Source: Burkholderiales bacterium (lineage in GTDB: Bacteria; Pseudomonadota; Gammaproteobacteria; Burkholderiales; Burkholderiaceae_C). Taken from it: a stretch of DNA of 64,000 nucleotides. Location of the stretch: NCBI GenBank assembly GCA_947474755.1, contig CANJJE010000001.1, forward strand, positions 248,001-312,000, in the 5' to 3' direction. The notes beneath the pieces are model-generated. The model saw nothing but the letters and a program-made list of their open reading frames with translations, had not been told where the DNA came from and did no database searches. Made by a program: the position numbers and the translations under genes. This document shows positions 8,625 to 16,123 of the stretch, one piece after another (within the stretch, counting starts at the first letter, position 1; every line of letters starts with the position of its first letter).

Positions 8625-9377
8625 ATGCTGTCGTCCCTGAAGCGATGGTGGTCCCGAAGCAGGGGCCACCCCGGTGCAGGCATCGACGTGATCGAGGCCT
8701 GGGCGAGGCAGGCCGGGCTCCGCTACCGCCGTGACGAGGATGGGTCGCGTTTCGTCATTGAAGTGCCGTCCGCGGGGCAGACGTTGTGCATGGAATGGGG
8801 CCCGTCGCAGCGAAGCTACATCGCCGGCGACGAACTGCGCATCCGACTCGATCTGAATCTGCCTGGCGCCTTGCAATTGCTGGCGATGAGTCGCACGCTG
8901 ATGGAAAGGCTGGAACAGGAAACCTTCGAGCGCTACACGCAGGAGGCACAAACCATCATCGACATGTCGCACCCGGAAGAGATGCGCTGGCTGGCGATGT
9001 TTCCGAAGATCGATCTGTCGTTCGACAAGGTGCTCCAGGCGCGTTACGGCGTGCTCGGCGTCAACACGGTGCTGGGCATGGCCTGGATCAACGGACCGCT
9101 GGGTGAGCGGCTCGTCATGGCCGCTCAGAGCCTGTTGGCGGGCGATGATCCCTTTGTGTTGATGGCAATGCGCGGCAAGCTGTATCTGCGGATGCAACTG
9201 GCCCAGCCGCAGCCGGAGTCGCTCTCGCAATGTCTCTCGCTGTTTGATGCTGCCGTGCAATCGGCTCTCCAGCTGACGGGACAGATGCCTCCCGGCGGCG
9301 GAGATTGGTCGACCACGGTGAGCAGTTCCTGGCTGACCACGAGCGCGCTGGATGACCCCGCCCGCGGTTCGCGATAG
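8625..9377 (+). CDS. Conserved-looking hypothetical protein
   Basis: I do not recognise a named family. The 250-residue protein has no signal peptide or membrane segment and looks cytoplasmic. It starts with a short basic patch (LKRWWSRSRGH). The middle (about 35-190) is a mixed alpha/beta sequence with regular hydrophobic patterning, reminiscent of a small ligand-binding or chaperone-like fold. A disordered glycine/serine-rich tail follows (MPPGGGDWSTTVSSSW). Codon use matches the neighbours, which supports a real gene. No clear Shine-Dalgarno precedes the ATG, and no earlier in-frame standard start exists. It sits alone between the tRNAs and a FimV-like gene. The function is unknown. Confidence 0.7.
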   Translation: MLSSLKRWWSRSRGHPGAGIDVIEAWARQAGLRYRRDEDGSRFVIEVPSAGQTLCMEWGPSQRSYIAGDELRIRLDLNLPGALQLLAMSRTLMERLEQETFERYTQEAQTIIDMSHPEEMRWLAMFPKIDLSFDKVLQARYGVLGVNTVLGMAWINGPLGERLVMAAQSLLAGDDPFVLMAMRGKLYLRMQLAQPQPESLSQCLSLFDAAVQSALQLTGQMPPGGGDWSTTVSSSWLTTSALDDPARGSR

Positions 9378-9392
9378 ACAGGTGCCTTTCAT

Positions 9393-9422
9393 GGCCTTGA
9401 TTCGGCGATCAGCCGAAAGGCC
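9393..9422. other. Strong hairpin between the hypothetical gene and the FimV-like gene
   Basis: Perfect stem TTCGGC/GCCGAA with loop GATCA, extended by GGCC/GGCC pairing with a small bulge. No T-run follows, so it is not a standard intrinsic terminator. It could be a stabilising 3' structure of the upstream mRNA or a 5' leader element of the next gene, whose ATG is 48 nt away. Confidence 0.4.
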
Positions 9423-9470
9423 CCCTGCTAGAGTGACCTTTGGTTACATTTTTGACCCGGGTTCCTGAGC

Positions 9471-11414
9471 ATGCGCATTTCTTTCTCGGCACTCGGCGCC
9501 ATTGCAATGCTTGCCCTGGCGGCTGAGCCGTCGATGGCCGTGGGGTTCGGCGGGCTGGTCAATGCCACCACACTTGGTCAAGCATTGGACGTCACGGTGC
9601 CCGTGCGCGTCGATTCGACGGAGCGGATCACTACGGACTGTTTTTCCGCCGAGGTGAGGGTCGGCGACAGTCCGCTAGCCTCAGGGGCGCTGCAGCTGCG
9701 GCTCTACCCGTCGCCCGACAGCGGTGTGCAGTGGCTGCGCGTCTACAGCAGCATGCGCATTGCCGAACCGGTGATCAATGTCACGGTCTCCGCCGGATGT
9801 CCCTCGCGCATCAGCCGACAGTTCGTGGTGTTCGTCGATCCACCGGCTATCGCCTCCGAGACCAGCGTGCCCACAGCCGTCGAGCCTGCCGGTGCGGCCG
9901 CCTCCGCGGCAGGCCTGAGCGGCAGTACTGTCGGTGCTGCGTTCTTGGCCGCTGCCGCCGGTAGCGATGCATCCGCTCGCGTGGACGAATCCAAGGCGCC
10001 AGCTCGGCTTGAGGCATCCCGATCGCAGCTTCGCAAGACGCGGTCACCAGTGGCGGGTCATGTCTCGACCGGCACGCAGGTCTCACGAGCATCTGCACGC
10101 AAGTCGCCGCGCGTGCGCCCATCTGCGACGCCTCGCACACGAACATCGGCCTCGCTCTTGCAGCTCCAGCGAGGCACCGCCCTGGCCGCTGCCCCTGCGA
10201 TGGCTGCAGTCGCCTCGGGACCGACGGCCGCTGATATGGCGGCTGCCGCGGCCATGGTCACGGCAGCTGCCGCGGCGGCATCCGAGGCCGAGCGGAACAG
10301 CCAGGTGCAGCGCGAGCAGATTGCCGAGCTGCAACGGCGACTGGAACAGTCAAGGCTCGACATCCAGGTGTCGAACGCGGCAGCGGCGAAACTGCAGGCC
10401 CAATTGGAGGCGGCGCAAGCCTCTCGCTACTCCTTGCCCTGGCTCCTGGCGTTGACCTTGGCGGTGGCGGTGCTGCTGTTCGGCATCGGTGTGCTGCTGG
10501 ACCGGCGTAGCGTGGCACGGCGTGCTCGCCAACCGTCGTGGAGTTACGAACGGTCGCAGACAAGGTCGCCGCCAAGCACGCTGGAGTCCGTGCCGTCTGC
10601 CACGATGGTGTCGTCGCGCTCGAACGCGCAGTTGGCGCAAGACGACACGCGCGAGGCACTGACGAGCACCGGTCCCTTGCCGTTCAATCGCGCCGCGACG
10701 AAAGCGGTCGCCGTGCCTGCCAACGTGTCACCGCTGTCGCCGATCGTCCAGCCACCGCTTACCGAAGCCGGGATCGTGTCCGGTACCCGCATGCATGCCG
10801 ACCGGGCGAGATCAGCCTTGCCGGTCACCGCCGATGCGCTGATCGACCTGGAACAGCAGGCCGAATTCTTCGTCGCGCTGGGTCAGGAAGACACGGCGGT
10901 CGACCTTCTCGATGGTTTTTCACGCGGCGCGGGCGGTGCCTGTCCGATGCCGTACCTCATGTTGCTCGCCATTCATCGCCGTCGAGGTGATCGGGAGGCA
11001 TACGCCGCGGTGCGCGCGCGCTACGAAAAACGCTTCAATCGCTCGTCGCCAGCGTGGGATGGGCAGTCGGACGTGACCACGTCGATCGCCGACCACGCTG
11101 AAGAAATGCGCCGCATTGAATCAGTGTGGAGCGATTCGCCGGCGGCGATGCGATTGATCGAATCCCTGCTCGTTCATGGCGGAACGCTCACCAAGGACTT
11201 TGATCTGCATTGCCTGGGTGAGCTGAGGTTTCTTTACCTGCTGGCCCGCGATCACAGCGAGACCAATGCGCCGCCCGCCGAACCAGTCGATGTGCTGCTG
11301 CCGATGATTCCATTGGCGACCGCGATGCCGGTCGGTATCGCAGTCGATCTGGAACTGGACTTCCTCGCGCCCGAGTTCCCTGAAAGGTCATCAAAGCACG
11401 CGCAGTCTTTCTAG
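9471..11414 (+). CDS. FimV-like cell-envelope protein
   Basis: A 647-residue protein with the layout of the FimV/HubP family, polar inner-membrane proteins that organise type IV pili, twitching and polar complexes in other bacteria. Residues 1-23 are a signal peptide ending SMA. Residues 24-125 form the FimV N-terminal domain (GLVNATTLGQALDVTVPVRV). A long Ala/Ser/Arg-rich low-complexity stretch follows, then a coiled coil at about 268-316 (REQIAELQRRLEQSR). One transmembrane helix lies at about 321-343 (PWLLALTLAVAVLLFGIGVL). The cytoplasmic tail holds a TPR-like block near 457-530 (LEQQAEFFVALGQEDTAVDL). There is no LysM match I can point to, unlike canonical FimV. Its last 24 nt overlap the convergent aminotransferase gene. 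Confidence 0.82.
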   Translation: MRISFSALGAIAMLALAAEPSMAVGFGGLVNATTLGQALDVTVPVRVDSTERITTDCFSAEVRVGDSPLASGALQLRLYPSPDSGVQWLRVYSSMRIAEPVINVTVSAGCPSRISRQFVVFVDPPAIASETSVPTAVEPAGAAASAAGLSGSTVGAAFLAAAAGSDASARVDESKAPARLEASRSQLRKTRSPVAGHVSTGTQVSRASARKSPRVRPSATPRTRTSASLLQLQRGTALAAAPAMAAVASGPTAADMAAAAAMVTAAAAAASEAERNSQVQREQIAELQRRLEQSRLDIQVSNAAAAKLQAQLEAAQASRYSLPWLLALTLAVAVLLFGIGVLLDRRSVARRARQPSWSYERSQTRSPPSTLESVPSATMVSSRSNAQLAQDDTREALTSTGPLPFNRAATKAVAVPANVSPLSPIVQPPLTEAGIVSGTRMHADRARSALPVTADALIDLEQQAEFFVALGQEDTAVDLLDGFSRGAGGACPMPYLMLLAIHRRRGDREAYAAVRARYEKRFNRSSPAWDGQSDVTTSIADHAEEMRRIESVWSDSPAAMRLIESLLVHGGTLTKDFDLHCLGELRFLYLLARDHSETNAPPAEPVDVLLPMIPLATAMPVGIAVDLELDFLAPEFPERSSKHAQSF

Positions 11415-12554
11415 CGCCAGCATCAATGTGGTGTCTTCCTTCGCGAAGCAGAACCGGATCAGGCCCTCTTGGATGGGCTGGGCGTGGAACGCCGACATCG
11501 GAATTGCCGCGACGCCTGCCTCACGTGTCAGGCGCTCGCAAAAAGCGGTGTCTTCTTCGTCGCTGACGTCCGAGTAATCGGCGCACTGGAAATAGGTGCC
11601 GGCGCAGGGCAGCGGCCGCAGTCGCGTGCCCTGCAGACCACGAGCGAACAGATCGCGCTTGCGCTGGTAGAACGCAGCCAGTTCGAGGTGTGGCTGCGGG
11701 TCGCGCAGGTAGGCGGCCAGACCGTGCTGCATCGCTGTGTTGACCGCGAATACATTGAACTGGTGCACCTTGCGGAACTCGGCCGTCAGCGCCGCCGGCG
11801 CGGCCACATAGCCGACTTTCCAGCCGGTCACGTGGTAAGTCTTGCCAAAGCTCGACACGAGGAAGCTGCGCGCGGCCAGTTCCGGCCAGCGCGCGACACT
11901 TTGATGCTGCATGCCGTCGAAGACCATGTGCTCGTAGACCTCGTCGCCGATCACCAGCGCCTCGGTGGGTTGCAGCAGTTCGCTCAGGCGCTGCATGTCG
12001 GCAGCACTCCACACCGTGCCGCTCGGGTTGTGCGGCGTGTTGACGACGATCAGCCGTGTGCGCGGCGAAATGGCCCGTGCGATGCGATCGAAGTCGGGCG
12101 CGAAGCTGCCGGGGGTCAGCGGCACATGCACCGCAATGCCGCCCGCCAGCGCGACATTGGGCGCATAGCTGTCGAAGCAGGGGTCGAGCAGGATCACCTC
12201 GTCGCCCGGTTGCACCACTGCGAGCACGGCGGTCAGGATCGCCTGCGTGGCACCAGCGGTGACAGTGATCTCGCGATCCGGGTCGTAGTGCCGTCCGTAC
12301 AGCGTCGCGATCTTCTCGGCGATGCCTTCGCGCAAGGCCATCACGCCAGCCATCGGCGCGTACTGGTTGTGGCCGCTGCGCATCGCCACATTCACCGCAT
12401 CGAGCAGCCGTGCATCGCAACCGAAATCCGGAAAGCCCTGCCCAAGATTGACCGCATCATGCTGCTGTGCCAGCGCCGACATCACGCTGAAGATGGTCGT
12501 GCCGACCTGTGGCAGGCGGCTCGTCAGCGCAGGAGTGCGGCCCACCGAGTTCAT
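11391..12554 (-). CDS. PLP-dependent class I/II aminotransferase, methionine/kynurenine type (YbdL-like)
   Basis: Transfers an amino group between an amino acid (methionine is the best-known substrate of the YbdL branch) and a 2-oxo acid, using pyridoxal phosphate. The protein (387 aa) shows the family N-terminus VNLGQGFPDF, the NTPHNPSGTV block (172-181), GDEVYEHM, and the PLP lysine K238 in SSFGKTYHVTGWK. The start ATG at 12554 overlaps the stop of the upstream CysB-type gene (ATGA), so it is the last gene of the lptF operon and probably translationally coupled. Neighbouring cysB and cbiX make a sulfur amino-acid role plausible, but substrate is inference. Its 3' end overlaps the convergent FimV-like gene. 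Confidence 0.9.
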   Translation of the reverse strand: MNSVGRTPALTSRLPQVGTTIFSVMSALAQQHDAVNLGQGFPDFGCDARLLDAVNVAMRSGHNQYAPMAGVMALREGIAEKIATLYGRHYDPDREITVTAGATQAILTAVLAVVQPGDEVILLDPCFDSYAPNVALAGGIAVHVPLTPGSFAPDFDRIARAISPRTRLIVVNTPHNPSGTVWSAADMQRLSELLQPTEALVIGDEVYEHMVFDGMQHQSVARWPELAARSFLVSSFGKTYHVTGWKVGYVAAPAALTAEFRKVHQFNVFAVNTAMQHGLAAYLRDPQPHLELAAFYQRKRDLFARGLQGTRLRPLPCAGTYFQCADYSDVSDEEDTAFCERLTREAGVAAIPMSAFHAQPIQEGLIRFCFAKEDTTLMLALERLRVL

Positions 12555-13492
12555 TCGCCAGAGGCTGCCGATCCGCCGAGGCTGCGGGTGATCAGCGACC
12601 GGCTGAGCCGTTCGGACACCATCTCTGCGAACACGTAGACGAAATTGCGCAGGTACGCCCCGCGCTTGAAGGCAATGCGCGCGACGTTCTGGCCGAACAA
12701 CTGGCCGGCCGGCCGCCACACGAGGTCGCCGCCCGGCGGGTCGTCGCGCACCGCCATCTCGGCCACGATGCCGATACCCAGGCCCAGCCGCACGTAGGTC
12801 TTGATCACGTCGGAGTCGATCGCCTCGAGCACCACATTCGGCTTCAGACGCCGCGAGTCGAAGGCCTGGTCGATACGGGTGCGACCGGTGAAAGTCGGGT
12901 GGTAGGAAATCAAGGGCTCAAGTGCGAGTTGCTCAATCGTCAGGCGCTCGACCTGCGCCAGCGGGTGTCCGGCTGGCATCACGATGACATGCTGCCACTC
13001 GTAGCAGGGCAGCGTGACCAGCTCATCGTACCGGTCCAGCGATTCGGTGGCCAGCCCGACCTCGGCGACTTCCTCGATGACCATTCGCGCGACCTGCTGC
13101 GGGTTGCCCTGGTGCAAGCTGACGTTCACTTTCGGAAAACGCTTGCGTAGCCGTGCCACTGGCTCGGGGAGCACATAGCGGGCCTGGGTGTGGGTGGTCG
13201 CGATCGACAGCGTGCCGGCATCCTGGTTCGAGAACTCGTCGCCGATGCGCTTCAGGTTGTTGACCTCGCGCATGATGATCTCGATGGCTTTCAGCACTTC
13301 CTCGCCCGGCTCGGTGACACGGCGCAGCCGCTTGCCGTGGCGCGCGAAGATATCGACGCCCAGTTCGCCTTCGAGTTCGAGGATCGCCTTCGACACGCCC
13401 GGCTGCGAGGTGAACAGTGCCTTGGCGGTTTCCGTCAGATTCAGGTTCTGGCGGACCGCTTCCTGGACGAATCGGAACTGATGCAGGTTCAT
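12551..13492 (-). CDS. cysB: LysR-type regulator, CysB/Cbl subfamily (copy 1)
   Basis: A 313-residue LysR-family transcription factor. Helix-turn-helix at about 1-60 (LNLTETAKALFTSQPGVSKA), then an effector-binding domain with the CysB-type block TTHTQARYVLPEPVARLRKRF near 100. CysB proteins sense O- or N-acetylserine and sulfate status and activate sulfate uptake and assimilation genes. The gene is joined by ATGA overlaps to both cbiX upstream and the aminotransferase downstream. A clear paralogue lies at 42361-43299 next to the sulfate transporter. Which copy is the true CysB and which the Cbl-like one cannot be decided from sequence alone. Confidence 0.88.
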   Translation of the reverse strand: MNLHQFRFVQEAVRQNLNLTETAKALFTSQPGVSKAILELEGELGVDIFARHGKRLRRVTEPGEEVLKAIEIIMREVNNLKRIGDEFSNQDAGTLSIATTHTQARYVLPEPVARLRKRFPKVNVSLHQGNPQQVARMVIEEVAEVGLATESLDRYDELVTLPCYEWQHVIVMPAGHPLAQVERLTIEQLALEPLISYHPTFTGRTRIDQAFDSRRLKPNVVLEAIDSDVIKTYVRLGLGIGIVAEMAVRDDPPGGDLVWRPAGQLFGQNVARIAFKRGAYLRNFVYVFAEMVSERLSRSLITRSLGGSAASGE

Positions 13493-13881
13493 GGCGTGGG
13501 TGCAGAGTCTGGGAGCCGCAGCGCGGCGGTGGCCATCGCCTCGATGACGGCGGGCGCCTCTCCGATCGACGGCTGAAGAGTCCAGATCACCTGGGGGTGC
13601 GATTGGCGCAGTGTGTCGATCAACAGCGGCAGATCCTTGCGCACATGGCCTCCGGTACCTAGAAACAACGGCACGATGTCGACGCGCGTGCAGCCGGCTT
13701 GCGCCAGCGTTCCACCCGCATCCACCAGCGTCGGCGCCATGAACTCGAGAAAACTCAAGGCCACCTCGAGGCCCGGGGCCTTTTCCCGCACGCGGCGAAG
13801 AACGGCTTCGAAGGGCAGGGCCCAGTTCGGATCGCGTGCGCCATGGGCGAACAGCAGCAGGCCGATGTTCGCAGCACTCAT
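13489..13881 (-). CDS. cbiX: Small sirohydrochlorin chelatase, CbiX/SirB type
   Basis: Inserts cobalt (cobalamin route) or iron (siroheme route) into sirohydrochlorin. At 130 aa it is the short single-domain form, which works as a homodimer in characterised relatives. The two family histidines are visible: H13 in FAHGARDP and H79 in GTGGHVRKDLP. It is fused by ATGA overlaps to lptG before and cysB after. Siroheme is the cofactor of sulfite reductase, so its pairing with cysB suggests the iron/siroheme activity; that choice of metal is inference. The extreme C-terminus is proline-rich (LPDSAPTP). Confidence 0.88.
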   Translation of the reverse strand: MSAANIGLLLFAHGARDPNWALPFEAVLRRVREKAPGLEVALSFLEFMAPTLVDAGGTLAQAGCTRVDIVPLFLGTGGHVRKDLPLLIDTLRQSHPQVIWTLQPSIGEAPAVIEAMATAALRLPDSAPTP

Positions 13882-14990
13882 CGATAACGCACCAGCCAGG
13901 CGAAGGCAGCCATCGACATCAGCAGGAACAGCACACTTGGGGCTGCGGCGGCGATCCAGGGCGTCCAGTTGCGCAGCAGCCCCAGATGACCCGCGAGGCT
14001 GTTCAGCAGGATGAAGGTGATGCCCAGCATGATGCCGCCGAACACTTTCAGGCTGATGCCGCCCGCACGGGCGTGCAGGTAGGCGAACGGCAGCGCCAGA
14101 CACACCATCACCAGGCAGGCAAACGGGTACAGCGCACGCCTCCAGAACTCGATTTCGTAGGCTTGTATGGCCTGCGCGTTGGTGTCCAGGTGGCCGATGT
14201 AGCGCCACAGCTCCACCGTCGACATGGTGGAGACCGGCAGTAGCGCCGATGCAACCACGTCGGCCGACGGCCCGGTGGTCCATTGCCAGGCCTCGAGCGA
14301 TTCGGTGCTCACGCGAGGCAGTGGGTCGGTGTCGCTGGTGATCCATCGCGTGAAGTGCACCTTCGCCAGTGCCCAGTGTCCCTGCTCATCGATGCGCCCT
14401 GAAGCGGCGGTGATCTGCCGTACTAGCTTGCCGTCGTCGTCGAATTCGAAAATGTTCACATCCAGCATTCCACCCCGAGAGCCGGAGCGTCCGATGTTGA
14501 TCGAGTAGGAGCGATCACCATCGGGCGTGCTCTGCCGGTCCTTGATCCATACGCCTGAGCGTCCGTGGCTGATGCCGCCACGCATCACGGCCCGAACGTC
14601 GACGCCCTTGTTCTCTGAATAGGGCGCCAGGTAGTCGCCAACGAAGAAGGTCAGCGTGGCGAAACCCAAGCCTAGGCTTGCCAGCAGGCGCAGCGCGCGC
14701 CAGGGGCCGAGGCCACTGGTGCGCAGGATGGTGAACTCCGAGGACTGCGCCATCCTCGACAGGGTATAGATGGTGCCGATCAGCACCATGATCGGCGCCA
14801 GTTCATAGAAGTGACCAGGCACGTCCAGCAGGCTGACGAGCGCGGCGAGGCCGATCGATCCACCAGCCTTGGCCATGTCCGACAGCGCATCAACGAGATC
14901 GATGAACAGGAACAAGGACAGAAAGGCCAGTGACACGAACATCACCGACACCGTGATGTCGACATAGAACAGCCGGCGTACCGTCTTCAT
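13878..14990 (-). CDS. lptG: LPS export permease LptG
   Basis: Inner-membrane half of the LptB2FG ABC transporter that extracts lipopolysaccharide from the inner membrane. The protein (370 aa) has the YjgP/YjgQ layout: hydrophobic helices at the N-terminus (VMFVSLAFLSLFLFIDLVDA), a large periplasmic beta-jellyroll region (about 110-270), and C-terminal helices (YPFACLVMVCLALPFAYLHA). The start MKTVRRLFYVD at 14990 overlaps the lptF stop codon (ATGA), and its own stop overlaps the cbiX start. A longer reading frame upstream lies inside lptF and is not used. Neither lptB nor lptA/lptC is in the window. Confidence 0.93.
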   Translation of the reverse strand: MKTVRRLFYVDITVSVMFVSLAFLSLFLFIDLVDALSDMAKAGGSIGLAALVSLLDVPGHFYELAPIMVLIGTIYTLSRMAQSSEFTILRTSGLGPWRALRLLASLGLGFATLTFFVGDYLAPYSENKGVDVRAVMRGGISHGRSGVWIKDRQSTPDGDRSYSINIGRSGSRGGMLDVNIFEFDDDGKLVRQITAASGRIDEQGHWALAKVHFTRWITSDTDPLPRVSTESLEAWQWTTGPSADVVASALLPVSTMSTVELWRYIGHLDTNAQAIQAYEIEFWRRALYPFACLVMVCLALPFAYLHARAGGISLKVFGGIMLGITFILLNSLAGHLGLLRNWTPWIAAAAPSVLFLLMSMAAFAWLVRYR

Positions 14991-16096
14991 CTCAGCCCGG
15001 CCCATCTGATGGCGGCGGCTGCGACGCGGCGCGGCCGCCGCCTCATCGTGTCCTGCCGCCACATCAGGTACAGCGCGAGCAGCAGCGCTGTACCGTGTGT
15101 CAAGAGCAGGACCTCGCCCATTCCCATCTTGCCGTTGGACACCCAGGCACGCGACAGGCTGATCAGGTTGAAGTACACGAAGAAGGTCAGCAAGGCGAAC
15201 ATGAGATTCCAGTTGCTGGCCCGTCGCGGGTTCATTGTCGCCAGCCCGATCCCCAGCAGGACCATGTTTGCCGCCGCCAGGATCAGGCCCAGGCGCCACG
15301 CCAGCTCGCCGCGGTGCTCTGGTGTCGGCTTGCTGAGCAGCACCATCGTGGAGCGTGCCTTCGGTGGCAGGTCGTCAGTGGGAGAGGCGAGGCGGTCGCC
15401 GACGATCACGCTGTATTGTTCGAAGCGGGACAAGGTCTTTTCGGTGGATTTGCGGTCTACCTCGTTGCGCTGACCATCGCCGAGGCGCAGGTAGCGGTTG
15501 TCCTCCTCCACTTCGACGCGACCGGTGCGCGACGTGGTGACAGATTCGGTGTCCTTCAATCGACCGTAGATGAACACATTGCGCCCGTAAGTGCCATCCG
15601 GCGAATGACGCTCGATGAAAAACACCCGGTTGCCGTCGGCAGACGACTCGAACTGACCTGGCGTGACCCGTGACAGGTTGGACCGGCGATCGAACTGGTC
15701 CTTCAGTGCTGCAGACCGCTCGTTGACCCAGGGCCATACCAGCAGCGACAGCAGCATGACCACCAGCAGCACCGGCCAGGTGGTCCTCAGCACGGGCCGG
15801 ATGAAGCGTGACAGGCTGACGCCGCTGGCAAACCAGATCGCCATTTCGCTGTCGCGGTACATCCGGCCCAGTGTGCCCATGATGGCCACGAACATCGACA
15901 GGGCAAGCACAGTGGGCAGGTGCGCCAGCGCCGTGTATCCAAGCAGCAGCACCACGTCCTGCGGCGCAGCCTTGCCACCCGCGGCCATGCCGAGCGTTCG
16001 GATCAGCATGATGGTCAGCACGATGGTCAGAATGACGACCACCGTGGCGCCAAAGGAGCGCGCCAGGTCACGACGCAAGGTCGAATCGAATAACAT
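14987..16096 (-). CDS. lptF: LPS export permease LptF
   Basis: Partner of LptG in the LptB2FG complex. The 369-residue protein starts with MLFDSTLRRDLARSFGAT and a first membrane helix (VVVILTIVLTIMLIRTLGMA). It has the typical conserved SGVSLSRFIRPVL coupling segment, a periplasmic domain (about 130-265) and three C-terminal helices. It is the first gene of a five-gene minus-strand operon (lptF, lptG, cbiX, cysB, aminotransferase). Only 27 nt separate it from the divergent pepA, the conserved proteobacterial arrangement, so the promoters must overlap coding DNA. Confidence 0.94.
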   Translation of the reverse strand: MLFDSTLRRDLARSFGATVVVILTIVLTIMLIRTLGMAAGGKAAPQDVVLLLGYTALAHLPTVLALSMFVAIMGTLGRMYRDSEMAIWFASGVSLSRFIRPVLRTTWPVLLVVMLLSLLVWPWVNERSAALKDQFDRRSNLSRVTPGQFESSADGNRVFFIERHSPDGTYGRNVFIYGRLKDTESVTTSRTGRVEVEEDNRYLRLGDGQRNEVDRKSTEKTLSRFEQYSVIVGDRLASPTDDLPPKARSTMVLLSKPTPEHRGELAWRLGLILAAANMVLLGIGLATMNPRRASNWNLMFALLTFFVYFNLISLSRAWVSNGKMGMGEVLLLTHGTALLLALYLMWRQDTMRRRPRRVAAAAIRWAGLR

Positions 16097-16123
16097 CGTC
16101 AGCCCAATTGATCAGTAGGCATT

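Noticed and set aside
8187-9392. Minus-strand frame covering both tRNA genes and the hypothetical gene
   Set aside because: Runs through two tRNAs, which is incompatible with a real gene here; composition is artefactual.
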